64,000 nucleotides of DNA, from assembly GCF_023823125.1 (NCBI RefSeq), contig NZ_CP090949.1, forward strand, positions 3,186,001 to 3,250,000, read 5' to 3'. Of this stretch, positions 32,312 through 40,878 are shown one piece after another; position 1 is the first letter of the stretch; the number at the start of each line of letters is the position of its first letter. The notes under the pieces were generated by a model, which saw nothing but the letters and a program-made list of their open reading frames with translations, did no database searches and was not told the origin of the DNA. This DNA is from Erythrobacter aurantius. Lineage in GTDB: Bacteria; Pseudomonadota; Alphaproteobacteria; Sphingomonadales; Sphingomonadaceae. A program made the translations under genes and the position numbers.

Positions 32312-32404
32312 TTGGCCAGTTCTCCGGTCGCTTGCCCGGCCCCGATGGGCAGTGGCAACCGTCTGGCGATAGCGGGACGGGATTAAATCCGGGTAAACCC
32401 GGGC

Positions 32405-32776
32405 TTAACCATCGTGGGTGTTTGCCTGCATGAATTCGACCCGATTGCCGAAGGGATCGAAGGCGAAAAAGCGCGAATAGCCTTCCACCGGCTTGTCATC
32501 CCGGCATTCGTATCCCGCACCCTCAAGCCGGGTGCGCAGCCGCCCGAGATCATCGACCAGAAACGCCGGATGCGCCTTTCGCGCCGGAGTGAAATCCGGG
32601 TCCACTCCGACATGCAGGCTCACACCGCCGCGCTCGAACCAGCTGCCGGTGGGCGAAAGCGTATCCGGCTTGGGCACTTCATGCATCCCCAGCAGATCGC
32701 CGTAGAACTGCCGCGCCTGCTCTTCTCCTCCGCCGGGAATGGCGATCTGGATGTGGTCCAAACCGATGATCGCCAT
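32405..32776 (-). CDS. VOC superfamily (glyoxalase-like) protein
   Basis: 123 residues, one complete VOC module. GLDHIQIAIPGGGEEQARQF with His8 and HVGVDPDFTPARKAHPAFLV carry the first metal-site residues. YSRFFAFDPFGNRVEFMQAN carries the conserved DPxGNxxE glutamate. The substrate is not deducible. Such single-module proteins include lyases, dioxygenases and resistance proteins. It ends 9 bases before the Rel stop and is on the same strand. Confidence 0.85.
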   Translation of the reverse strand: MAIIGLDHIQIAIPGGGEEQARQFYGDLLGMHEVPKPDTLSPTGSWFERGGVSLHVGVDPDFTPARKAHPAFLVDDLGRLRTRLEGAGYECRDDKPVEGYSRFFAFDPFGNRVEFMQANTHDG

Positions 32777-32785
32777 GCCTGCCTC

Positions 32786-34876
32786 CTAGATCCGGTCAGC
32801 CTGAGCCACGGCGTCGCTGGCGCGCAAGGCGGAAAGGATACGGGTAAGGTGCGCCAGATCCTGCACCTCGGCATCGATTTCATAGGTGGTGAAAGGATGA
32901 TCAAGCTGGGTCTGCACTAGGCTCGTCACATTGGTCTTGTTCTGGGCGAATATGCCCGCCATTTCCGCGAGCGTTCCGGGCCGGTCATACAGCGTCACCG
33001 CCAGCCGCCCCACCGCGCCATGCGAACGACTGCCCCAGTTGAGATCGAGCCAGTCGGCATCCACACCGTCGGCCAGTTCAAGACAATCGATCGCGTGAAC
33101 CAGCACGGTTTCACCCTTGCGCCTGAGCCCGACGATCCGGTCGCCCGGCACCGGGTGGCAGCACTGCGCCAGTTCGAAACCGACCCCCGCCGTCAGCCCG
33201 CGAATGGAAATCTGGCGTTCGCGCTGGTGCCAGTCCTCATCCTCTTCGAATTCGGATGTGCAGCCGGGAACCAGCGCCTCCATCACCTCGCGATCGGTCA
33301 GCTTGGCCGCGCCGATGGCGAACATCAGGTCTTCGGGTTCGTCCATGCCCAGTCGTTCGACCGCCGCGCGGATCGCCTTCTTGCCGATGCGGGCGGGGAC
33401 GCGGGTGGCGATTTCATCGAACAGCTTGGCACCGATTTCAGCAACCTCGTCGCGTTCCTTCATCCGCACCGAACGGCGGATCGCGGCGCGCGCCTTGCCG
33501 GTGACGACAAAGCCGAGCCAGGACAGCTGCGGTTCGGCATTGGCGCCCTTGATGATCTCAACCACATCGCCATTCGCCAGCTGCGTGCGCAGCGGCATGT
33601 GACGGCCGTTGATCTTCGCCCCGACACAATCAAGACCGAGATCGGTATGCACCGCAAAGGCGAAATCGACCGCGGTCGCCCCTTTGGGCAGCTGGAACAG
33701 CGCACCCTTGGGCGTGAAGGCGAATATGCGATCCTGATAGACCGCCAGCCGAGTGTGTTCGAGCAGTTCCTCGGCATCGTGGCTGGCATCGACGATTTCG
33801 ATCAGGTCGCGCAGCCAGCCGACCTGCCCATCGGCCTTGTCATGCTGTTTGTAGGCCCAGTGCGCGGCCAGCCCGAATTCGTTGGTGCGGTGCATTTCAC
33901 GAGTGCGGATCTGCACCTCCACCCGCATCGAATTCTCATACATCAGCGATGTGTGCAGCGAACGGTAACCGTTCGTCTTGGGCGTGGAGATATAGTCCTT
34001 GAACTTCCCCGGCAGGAATTGCCACGTGGTGTGCAATACCCCCAGCGCGGCATAGCAATCGGCCTCGCTTTCGGTGATCACGCGGAACGCCATGATGTCG
34101 GTCACCTGTTCGAAGCTGACGTGGCGCTCGGACATCTTCTGCCAGATCGAATAGGGATGCTTTTCGCGGCCCGTCACTTCGACTTTCAGACCCGCTTCGG
34201 CCAGCGCCTGCTTGATCTTGAGCGCGATCGCATCGACCTGCCCGCCGTCGCGGCCGCGCAATTGCTCCAGTCGCTTGGTGATGGTGGCATAGGCTTCGGG
34301 CTCAAGCTCCTTGAACGCCAGCGCCTGCATTTCGCGCATGTATTCATACATGCCCACCCGCTCTGCCAGCGGGGCATAGATATCCATCGTCTCGCGCGCG
34401 ATGCGCTGGCGTTTCTCCGGCTTCTTGATGAAATGCAGCGTGCGCATGTTGTGCAGGCGATCCGCCAGCTTCACCAGCAGCACGCGGATATCCTCGGACA
34501 TGGCCAGCAGGAACTTGCGCAGGTTTTCCGCCGCCCGCTCGTTTTCGGGCATGGCCTCGATCTTGGACAGCTTGGTCACGCCATCGACAAGCCGGGCGAC
34601 ATCGCTGCCGAAATGCGCCTCGATATCCTCGATCGTGACGAGCGTATCCTCGACCGTGTCATGCAGCAGCGCGGTGATGATGGTCTGCTGATCCAGTTGC
34701 AGGTCTGTCATCAGGCCCGCAACTTCGATCGGGTGCGAGAAATAGGGATCGCCGCTGGCGCGTTTCTGGCTGCCGTGTTTCTGCACGGTGTAGACATAGG
34801 CACGGTTGAGCAACGCCTCGTCGGCGTCGGGATCGTAGGTCAGGACCCGCTCAACTAGTTCGTACTGGCGCAGCAT
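32786..34876 (-). CDS. rsh: Bifunctional (p)ppGpp synthetase/hydrolase (RelA/SpoT homologue)
   Basis: 696 residues. N-terminal HD hydrolase with ITALLHDTVEDTLVTIEDI. Synthetase domain with ERHVSFEQVTDIMAFRVI, KDYISTPKTNGYRSLHTSL and VEVQIRTREMHRTNEFGLA. TGS domain (RIFAFTPKGALFQLPKGATA) and C-terminal ACT domain (GRLAVTLYDRPGTLAEMAGI) follow. It makes and degrades (p)ppGpp, the stringent-response signal; alphaproteobacteria usually have one such enzyme. The intact HDxxED motif supports hydrolase activity. Confidence 0.96.
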   Translation of the reverse strand: MLRQYELVERVLTYDPDADEALLNRAYVYTVQKHGSQKRASGDPYFSHPIEVAGLMTDLQLDQQTIITALLHDTVEDTLVTIEDIEAHFGSDVARLVDGVTKLSKIEAMPENERAAENLRKFLLAMSEDIRVLLVKLADRLHNMRTLHFIKKPEKRQRIARETMDIYAPLAERVGMYEYMREMQALAFKELEPEAYATITKRLEQLRGRDGGQVDAIALKIKQALAEAGLKVEVTGREKHPYSIWQKMSERHVSFEQVTDIMAFRVITESEADCYAALGVLHTTWQFLPGKFKDYISTPKTNGYRSLHTSLMYENSMRVEVQIRTREMHRTNEFGLAAHWAYKQHDKADGQVGWLRDLIEIVDASHDAEELLEHTRLAVYQDRIFAFTPKGALFQLPKGATAVDFAFAVHTDLGLDCVGAKINGRHMPLRTQLANGDVVEIIKGANAEPQLSWLGFVVTGKARAAIRRSVRMKERDEVAEIGAKLFDEIATRVPARIGKKAIRAAVERLGMDEPEDLMFAIGAAKLTDREVMEALVPGCTSEFEEDEDWHQRERQISIRGLTAGVGFELAQCCHPVPGDRIVGLRRKGETVLVHAIDCLELADGVDADWLDLNWGSRSHGAVGRLAVTLYDRPGTLAEMAGIFAQNKTNVTSLVQTQLDHPFTTYEIDAEVQDLAHLTRILSALRASDAVAQADRI

Positions 34877-35012
34877 AGCATCCGAATATGTGCTGCACTG
34901 CGAAAAGGGGCAAGCAATAAGACAGGTGAGCGGATCAAATTGCGACTGCGGCTATGGCGCTGTCCGGTCAGCCTGCTATCGTAGGGGCAATCCAGCCAAA
35001 ATGAGGAACAAA

Positions 35013-35897
35013 ATGAACGGCATTGCCCGCTTTTCGACCATCGCCGCCGTCGCATTAGTCGCCGCCGCAGGCGCGAGCGCAGACAATCACGCGATCACCG
35101 CCACGGCAGAGGCACGCAAGCTGGTGTTTGCCGAGGAATTCGACGCCGGTGAGCTTGACCGTGAAAAGTGGAACGTCGTGGGCATGGAATTCTGGGTCAA
35201 CAACGAACAGCAGGCCTATGTCGACAGTCCCGACACGATCCAGTTCTCCGACGATGTCGAAGGCGCGGACGGCGGCGCGCTGGTGCTGCGACCGGTGTAT
35301 CGCCCCGGCATCGACACGCGTGAAGACCGCAATGCCGACTTCATCTCGGGCCGCATCAACACTCGCGGCAAGGCCGATTTCATCCACGGCCGGGTCGAAG
35401 CGCGGATCAGGATGCCCGATGCCGAAGGGGTCTGGCCCGCGTTCTGGATGCTGGGCAACGGGCGCTGGCCCGACACCGGCGAAATCGACATCATGGAATA
35501 TGTCGGTGAAAAGGACTGGACCGGCGTGGCCCTGCACGGCCCCGGCTATTCGGGGGAAACGCCGATCGTAAACAAGTTCTTCTTCGACGAAGGCACCGAT
35601 GCGACCGACTGGCACGTCTATGCGATCGAATGGACCAAAGACTCGATCCTGTTCGAGGTCGACGGCCGCCTGACCTATCGCGCGACCCGCCCGATGATCG
35701 AACGGTACGGCGAATGGCGCTTTGACACGCCCAAGTTCCTGATCCTGAACTTCGCGCTGGGCGGCGCCTACCCTTACAAGACCAACATGATCGAACAGCC
35801 CTATAACGGCATGCCGCAATCGACCGTCGACATGATCAAGGCGGGCGATGTGGCGATGTATGTCGATTGGGTGCGGGTCTACGAACCGCTCGACTAG
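35013..35897 (+). CDS. Secreted GH16 family glycosidase
   Basis: 294 residues from ATG 35013, chosen for GAGGAA just upstream; an ATG at 35001 is in frame. Signal peptide ~1-23 (TIAAVALVAAAGASA). The GH16 catalytic motif ExDxxE is GEIDIMEYVG with Glu157 as nucleophile and Glu162 as acid/base. WPAFWMLGNGRWPDTG and VDWVRVYEP are also typical. It probably cleaves beta-1,3 or beta-1,4 glucans or algal galactans; substrate cannot be fixed from the motif. A paralogue follows directly. Confidence 0.9.
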   Translation: MNGIARFSTIAAVALVAAAGASADNHAITATAEARKLVFAEEFDAGELDREKWNVVGMEFWVNNEQQAYVDSPDTIQFSDDVEGADGGALVLRPVYRPGIDTREDRNADFISGRINTRGKADFIHGRVEARIRMPDAEGVWPAFWMLGNGRWPDTGEIDIMEYVGEKDWTGVALHGPGYSGETPIVNKFFFDEGTDATDWHVYAIEWTKDSILFEVDGRLTYRATRPMIERYGEWRFDTPKFLILNFALGGAYPYKTNMIEQPYNGMPQSTVDMIKAGDVAMYVDWVRVYEPLD

Positions 35898-35979
35898 AGT
35901 GCGACGCGGCCCCGGTTGGGGGGGCAGCAAATCCATGCACTGAAAGGATTTATTCGCCGGGCCAGTTGTGGTATTCGCG

Positions 35980-35995
35980 TTGTGAACGTTCACAA
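35980..35995. promoter_or_regulatory. Perfect 16-base palindrome, LacI-family-type operator
   Basis: TTGTGAACGTTCACAA reads identically on both strands and is centred on CG, the pattern of LacI/GalR-family operators. It lies 18 bases upstream of the GH16 lipoprotein start, a suitable repressor site for a sugar-degrading gene. No LacI-type regulator gene is in the window. Confidence 0.65.
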
Positions 35996-36013
35996 GAAAA
36001 CTGGCGATGGGAG

Positions 36014-36934
36014 ATGCCGGTGAAACGACTGCCGATGTTGATGCTTGCCGCCATTCTGGCGGGATGCGGGGGAGGAGGCGGTTCGCCGCCTTCGGCGACG
36101 CTAGGCGCGCCCAGTCCGACACCCTCGCCCACTCCTTCCCCGACCCCGACGCCCTCGACCGTCGCATTTGCCGATGAATTCAACGCAGCGGCGCTGGACA
36201 GGACATTGTGGACCCCCGAAGGCCCTGATTTCTGGGTCAACAACGAGCTGCAGGCCTATATCGATTCACCCGAAACGATCGCCATCCGCCAAGGCGTGAG
36301 CGGCGCCGATGGCGGTGTTCTGGTGCTGAAACCGATCTTCACTCCGGGACAGGACGCGCGCAGCGACCGCAACGCCGATTTCTCGTCCGGACGGATCGAC
36401 ACGCGGGGCAAGTACGACTTCACCTATGGTCGCGCCGAAGCCCGCATACGAATGTCCGAAGACACGGGCGTCTGGCCCGCGTTCTGGCTGTTGGGCAATG
36501 ACACATGGCCCGCGACCGGCGAAATCGACATAATGGAATATGTCGGCGCGCCCGATTGGACCAGCGCGGCGCTCCACGGCCCCGGCTATTCTGCCGGTGG
36601 CAGCCTGTCGCAGCGGTATTTCTTCCCTGCCGGGATCAGCGTTTCCGACTGGCATGTCTATTCGGTCGAATGGACCGCCGATGCGATCACCTTCTCCGTC
36701 GATGGCACCGCCTTTTTCAGCCAGACCCGCAGCGATGTCGCAAGGTCAGGGCCGTGGGCATTCGATACGCCCAAGCACATCATCCTCAACTTCGCGCTGG
36801 GCGGTGACTACCCGTTTTCCGTCAACACGGTGGCCGCGCCTTATCGCGGCCTTCCGCAATCGACGGTTGACCGCATTCAGGCGGGCGAGATCGAGATGAT
36901 GGTGGACTGGGTGCGCGTCACGCCGCTTGGCTGA
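36014..36934 (+). CDS. GH16 family glycosidase, lipoprotein
   Basis: 306 residues from ATG 36014, GGGAG upstream. Lipobox LAGC puts the lipidated Cys at 18. Then a glycine stretch and a Pro/Ser/Thr linker (about 34-49) lead to the GH16 domain. The catalytic motif is GEIDIMEYVG with Glu170 and Glu175. It is about as similar to the upstream enzyme as a tandem duplicate (shared FWVNNE, GRVEARIRM/GRAEARIRM-like and WPAFW elements). Surface-anchored hydrolysis followed by uptake is a reasonable inference. Controlled by the palindrome just upstream. Confidence 0.9.
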   Translation: MPVKRLPMLMLAAILAGCGGGGGSPPSATLGAPSPTPSPTPSPTPTPSTVAFADEFNAAALDRTLWTPEGPDFWVNNELQAYIDSPETIAIRQGVSGADGGVLVLKPIFTPGQDARSDRNADFSSGRIDTRGKYDFTYGRAEARIRMSEDTGVWPAFWLLGNDTWPATGEIDIMEYVGAPDWTSAALHGPGYSAGGSLSQRYFFPAGISVSDWHVYSVEWTADAITFSVDGTAFFSQTRSDVARSGPWAFDTPKHIILNFALGGDYPFSVNTVAAPYRGLPQSTVDRIQAGEIEMMVDWVRVTPLG

Positions 36935-36940
36935 CGCGCC

Positions 36941-37798
36941 TCAGTTCCAGGTAGCTCTAGGCGGCAGGCTCATCAGGATTGCGTCGACATTGCCGCCGGT
37001 CTTCAGGCCGAAGATCGTGCCCCGGTCATAGACCAGATTGAATTCGGCATACCGCCCCCGGTATTCGAGCTGTTGCGCGACATCGGCATCGTTGAAATCG
37101 CTGTCCATGCGCTTCCTCACCAGCTTGGGGTAGATGTCGAGAAAGGCCTTGCCCACGTCCTGCGTGAAAGCGAAGTTGCGCTCGAAACCGGCGTCATCGC
37201 TGCATTCGAGGTGATCGTAGAAAATCCCGCCAACCCCGCGATGCACTTCGCGGTGGGGGATGTAGAAATAGTCGTCCGCCCATTTCTTGTACCGTTCGTA
37301 ATAGGTCGGATTGTGGGCCATGCACGCCGCCCGCATCGAAGCGTGGAATTCCTCCGTATCCGCTTCATAAGGGATTGGCGGATTAAGGTCCGCTCCCCCG
37401 CCGAACCACGCCGCCTGCGTCGTCAGGAAACGGGTGTTCATATGCACGGCAGGCACATGCGGATTGTGCATATGCGCGACCAGGCTGATGCCGGTGGCGG
37501 TGAATTCGGGATGTTCGGGGCTGGCCCCGTTGATCTGGCTGGCGAACTGTTCGGAAAAGCTGCCGCGCACGGTCGAGACGTTGACGCCGACTTTCTCGAA
37601 CACCTTGCCTTTCATCAGGCCCTGCACCCCGCCGCCGGGATCGTCATTGCCTTCTTCCTCGCGATTCCACGGGGTGTACTGGAAGCTTGCGTCCGATCCC
37701 GCCTCGCGCTCGATCGCTTCGAATGCGGCGCAGATCTGATCGCGCAGACTTTCGAACCATTCCTTCGCGCGGCCCGTGTGTGCTGCCCAGTCGCTCAT
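36941..37798 (-). CDS. hemF: Oxygen-dependent coproporphyrinogen-III oxidase
   Basis: 285 residues from ATG 37796-37798, GGGAG at 5-6 bases. HemF signatures are FQYTPWNREEEGNDDPGGG-type substrate loop, ISLVAHMHNPHVPAVHMNTR, AAWFGGGADLNPP and YFYIPHREVHRGVGGIFYDH. It converts coproporphyrinogen III to protoporphyrinogen IX in haem (and possibly bacteriochlorophyll) synthesis using O2. Upstream in-frame starts reaching 38128 overlap the next gene and were rejected. Confidence 0.95.
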   Translation of the reverse strand: MSDWAAHTGRAKEWFESLRDQICAAFEAIEREAGSDASFQYTPWNREEEGNDDPGGGVQGLMKGKVFEKVGVNVSTVRGSFSEQFASQINGASPEHPEFTATGISLVAHMHNPHVPAVHMNTRFLTTQAAWFGGGADLNPPIPYEADTEEFHASMRAACMAHNPTYYERYKKWADDYFYIPHREVHRGVGGIFYDHLECSDDAGFERNFAFTQDVGKAFLDIYPKLVRKRMDSDFNDADVAQQLEYRGRYAEFNLVYDRGTIFGLKTGGNVDAILMSLPPRATWN

Positions 37799-37893
37799 GA
37801 AAACTCCCATCCCGTCAATCCCGCAGCATTGCCCCATGACAGACAGACTGTCCACCCGCTTTGACACTTGCCAAACCCTGCTCAAGACTGCAG

Positions 37894-38628
37894 ATGCAAA
37901 GCATGGTTCCCGTTTCGTTCCCATCTGATTCTGGCGCCCCGCTGGACTTCGCGGGCGAAGAGCTGGTGCTGCTGGGCAGCAACGCGCTCTACTGGCCGCG
38001 TGAACGTGCGCTGCTGGTGGCGGACCTGCATCTGGAAAAGGGCAGCTGGTATGCAAAGCACGGCCAGATGCTGCCGCCCTATGACAGCCGCGAAACGCTG
38101 GAACGGGTCGCCGATGCGGTGAAGGCATGCGATGCGCGGCGGGTGATCACGCTGGGTGACAATTTCCACGATGGCGCGGGTACATCGCGGCTCGATCCCT
38201 ATGCCGCCGGAATGCTCGAAGCTTTGACGCGTTCGCTCGACTGGGTGTGGATCACGGGCAACCATGACGAAGAGATGGGCCGCGCTTTCGGCGCAACCAT
38301 CGTGCCGGAGCTTGAAGTGAACAGCATCATCCTGCGCCACGAAGCGCAAGCAGGTGAGACGCGGCCCGAATTGTCTGGGCATTACCATCCCAAGATGCGG
38401 GTGCAGGTGCGTGGCCGCCATATCGCCCGCGCTTGCGGCGTGGTCAGCCGCAGCGCCCGTGCCGCCCGTGCGGATCGCATGATCATGCCGGCTTTCGGCG
38501 CCTACACCGGCGGGATGGACGCCGCCGCGCCGGAGATCCTGCGCGCCCTCAGCCCGGCAGACCGCATCGACGCGGTGCTGAGCGCGAAGGGCAGACTGGT
38601 GCAATTTCCGCTTTATCGCGCGGCATAG
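37894..38628 (+). CDS. pdeM: PdeM-type metallophosphoesterase
   Basis: 244 residues from ATG 37894 (a second ATG at 37903 is possible). Calcineurin-like motifs in order: [35 protein letters not shown], and [12 protein letters not shown]. The arrangement LEKGSWYA between the first Asp/His and the following motif marks the ligase-associated PdeM family, thought to act in DNA damage response. The usual partner genes (Lhr-like helicase, ligase, exonuclease) are not adjacent here. Confidence 0.88.
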   Translation: MQSMVPVSFPSDSGAPLDFAGEELVLLGSNALYWPRERALLVADLHLEKGSWYAKHGQMLPPYDSRETLERVADAVKACDARRVITLGDNFHDGAGTSRLDPYAAGMLEALTRSLDWVWITGNHDEEMGRAFGATIVPELEVNSIILRHEAQAGETRPELSGHYHPKMRVQVRGRHIARACGVVSRSARAARADRMIMPAFGAYTGGMDAAAPEILRALSPADRIDAVLSAKGRLVQFPLYRAA

Positions 38629-38708
38629 GGCAAGACTCATCTGGCTTTTCTCGCGCGAAAACCCTAAGTAGCGCGCATCAAGACTCAGGCTACTACAGGA
38701 GAACACAC

Positions 38709-39251
38709 ATAGCCCGTCCACCTCGGCGTTCGATGGCCCCGCCCGTAAAAAGCGGCCCTCGCTACGATCAGTTTATCCAGGTTCCCAAAGTCCGCGTCAT
38801 CGACGACGAAGGCGAGAACCTCGGCGTAATGTACACCCGCGAAGCAGTCGAGCAGGCCAATGAAAAGGGCCTGAACCTGGTTGAGGTCAGCCCCAACGCG
38901 GACCCACCGGTGTGCAAGTTCCTCGATGTCGGCAAATACCGGTACGAAGCCCAGAAAAAGGCCAATGCCGCGCGCAAGACGCAAAAGACGCAGGACATCA
39001 AGGAAGTCAAAATGCGTCCCAACATCGACACGCATGATTACGACGTGAAGATGAAGAACGTGAACAAGTTCATCCAGCACGGTGACAAGGTGAAGGTCAC
39101 GCTGCGGTTCCGCGGGCGCGAAATGGCGCACCAGCATCTCGGCATGGACCTGCTCAAGCGGGTTCAGGAAGATGTCGAGGAAATCGCCAAGGTCGAAGCC
39201 TTCCCCCGGCTCGAAGGCCGCCAGATGCTGATGGTGCTCGCACCCAAGTAA
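38709..39251 (+). CDS. infC: Translation initiation factor IF-3, ATA start
   Basis: 180 residues. IF-3 N-domain [20 protein letters not shown] and [20 protein letters not shown]. Linker then C-domain [20 protein letters not shown] and [20 protein letters not shown]. It binds the 30S subunit and checks start codons. AGGAG at 38697-38701 is 7 bases upstream of ATA 38709; the first ATG (38733) has no ribosome site. A rare ATA start fits infC autoregulation, since IF-3 discriminates against it. Confidence 0.93.
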   Translation: MARPPRRSMAPPVKSGPRYDQFIQVPKVRVIDDEGENLGVMYTREAVEQANEKGLNLVEVSPNADPPVCKFLDVGKYRYEAQKKANAARKTQKTQDIKEVKMRPNIDTHDYDVKMKNVNKFIQHGDKVKVTLRFRGREMAHQHLGMDLLKRVQEDVEEIAKVEAFPRLEGRQMLMVLAPK

Positions 39252-39283
39252 CTGGCAAGTAACGGGCCGGAAACCGGAATTGG

Positions 39284-39319
39284 AAAAGCGGGTGCCTGCA
39301 ACATGGCGCCCGCTTTTTT
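39284..39319 (+). terminator. Intrinsic terminator of infC
   Basis: GCGGGTGCC (39288-39296) pairs with GGCGCCCGC (39305-39313) around an 8-base loop and is followed by six T residues. It lies 33 bases after the infC stop. Confidence 0.9.
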
Positions 39320-39409
39320 CTTGCCCGAAACACCATTCGTCCCCGACGAACGACATGGGCGTTTCTACAAAACGCAAAACTCGTCCGATTGGCGGGAACA
39401 AACGCAAGC

Positions 39410-39428
39410 CATTGTGATCTATACAATG
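39410..39428. promoter_or_regulatory. Inverted repeat in DUF547 promoter region
   Basis: CATTGT (39410-39415) and ACAATG (39423-39428) are inverted copies seven bases apart, immediately before the structured leader of the first DUF547 gene. This could be a regulator site overlapping a promoter (ATACAAT as a possible -10). Confidence 0.35.
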
Positions 39429-39432
39429 ATGT

Positions 39433-39503
39433 GTGAGGCAAAGGGGTCGGCCATCGCCCGCCTCCAGTCGGGCAAATCCCCGCTTGGACCGACCCCGCCT
39501 CAC
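39433..39503 (+). ncRNA. Strongly structured leader RNA element, putative
   Basis: GTGAGGC (39433-39439) plus GGGGTCGG (39443-39450), with a 3-base AAA bulge between them, pair with CCGACCCC (39489-39496) plus GCCTCAC (39497-39503): 15 base pairs. Inside lies a second hairpin GCCCG/CGGGC (39456-39460/39469-39473). No T-run follows. The element sits about 90 bases upstream of the first DUF547 start and could be a riboregulator or part of a 5' UTR. It is not a family I recognise. Confidence 0.45.
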
Positions 39504-39594
39504 AACTGACCCTCATCCAGCGCGGGGCGTTCCCCTCGCCCCCCGCAATGGCCCGATCGCAGAAGGGCCGCTCGAACAGGAAGGACCGTTTGCA

Positions 39595-40731
39595 ATGATC
39601 CGCCTTACCCCCCGCGCACTGGCTGCCAGCACGATTGCCGCCTCGGCGCTCGCTCTTGGCACCGTCCCCGCATTCGCACAGGGCAATGCGCCCGATCCCC
39701 GTTTCGAAACCTTCACCCCGACGAACGCGCCGATCGATCACACGATCGACTATTCGATCTGGGACGAAGCGATGAAGAACCTCGTCATCTCGATGGGCCC
39801 GTCCTTGCGCGAAACCGCCGGTGCCCCTCCGTCGAGCTTCGGCACCCGCCGCCAGTACGGCCACGTTTCGCGTTATCGCCTCGAAGGCTCGCGGATCATG
39901 TTCAGCTTCCTCGACGCGGACATCATCTCCAGCTTCACCGAGTATCGTCAGGATCTGGAGCGCACCGCCGATCTGGTCGATATCCAGTCGCTGTCGCGCA
40001 ACGAACAGCTCGCCTACTGGATCAACCTGCACAATGTCGCGATGATCGAACAGATCGCCAACGCCTGGCCCGTGCGCCAGCCGCGCGAGATCAAGATCGA
40101 CGGCGTGCCGCTGGACGAAGCGCGCTTCATCACGGTCGAAGGCATCGCTCTGAGCCCGCGCGACATCCGCGAGAAGATCGTCTTCGCCAATTGGCGCAAC
40201 CCCAAGGTGATCTATGGCTTCTGGCGCGGCGAGATCGGCGGCCCGTCGATCCAGCGCGAAGCCTTCAACGCCGATAACGTCGCCCGCCTGCTCGATCGCG
40301 GCGCACGCGATTTCGTGAATTCGCTGCGCGGCACGCAAAAGCAGGGATCGACGCTGGAAGTGTCAGAGCTGTTCCGCGATGTGGCGCCGTATTACTTCCC
40401 GAATTTCGAAGCCGACCTGCGCGCACACCTCACCGAGTATGCCGATGAGGAAACCAAGGCATTGCTCACCGGCACGGACCGGATCGAGACCTCGGTAAGC
40501 GAATACGACATCGCCGATCTGGCCGGTGGCGTGCGCGAACCGACCTATCAGAACATCCAGAGCGCCGACGGCACGCAGGTCAGCTTCCGCATTCCGCAAA
40601 GCATGACCCAGCTGCTGCAACAGCGCGAAGAGAAGTTCCAGCGCATCATTCGCGAAGGCCGCACCGGAACCGTCACCTTCAGCAACATCTCGCTGCCCGG
40701 CGATCCCGAGGACAAGGACGAAGTCGAGTAA
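39595..40731 (+). CDS. Secreted DUF547 protein, copy 1
   Basis: 378 residues from ATG 39595, AGGAAGGA upstream. Signal peptide ~1-28 ending AFAQ. The DUF547 core is RNEQLAYWINLHNVAMIEQI and the following block around KIVFANWRNPKVIYGFWRGE, GARDFVNSLRGTQKQ and YYFPNFEADLRAHL. The family has a cysteine-protease-like (transglutaminase-type) fold, but activity is untested. First of three tandem paralogues; a terminator follows. Confidence 0.88.
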   Translation: MIRLTPRALAASTIAASALALGTVPAFAQGNAPDPRFETFTPTNAPIDHTIDYSIWDEAMKNLVISMGPSLRETAGAPPSSFGTRRQYGHVSRYRLEGSRIMFSFLDADIISSFTEYRQDLERTADLVDIQSLSRNEQLAYWINLHNVAMIEQIANAWPVRQPREIKIDGVPLDEARFITVEGIALSPRDIREKIVFANWRNPKVIYGFWRGEIGGPSIQREAFNADNVARLLDRGARDFVNSLRGTQKQGSTLEVSELFRDVAPYYFPNFEADLRAHLTEYADEETKALLTGTDRIETSVSEYDIADLAGGVREPTYQNIQSADGTQVSFRIPQSMTQLLQQREEKFQRIIREGRTGTVTFSNISLPGDPEDKDEVE

Positions 40732-40752
40732 GTCCCCCGCTTGTCGACACAC

Positions 40753-40790
40753 AAAAGGCCGCCCGGCGCAATCAGCCGGGCGGCCTTTTT
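40753..40790 (+). terminator. Intrinsic terminator after DUF547 copy 1
   Basis: GGCCGCCCGGC (40757-40767) pairs perfectly with GCCGGGCGGCC (40775-40785) around a 7-base loop and ends in five T residues. It separates the first from the second paralogue, so each copy can have its own transcript. Confidence 0.93.
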
Positions 40791-40878
40791 CTTGGGTCCA
40801 ATACGCGGGACAGTGTGTTGAAGCGATTGTCGGTTTCGCGCATATTGCCGCGCGCAATGGGAAGGCAGGGAGCCTGCG

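Noticed and set aside
30581..32386. 601-codon open frame antisense to the chemotaxis receptor
   Set aside because: High-GC shadow of a real gene; no domain, biased composition, and the opposite strand has clear MCP motifs.
33020..34858. 612-codon frame antisense to the Rel gene
   Set aside because: Shadow frame; the Rel protein has all conserved domains on the other strand.
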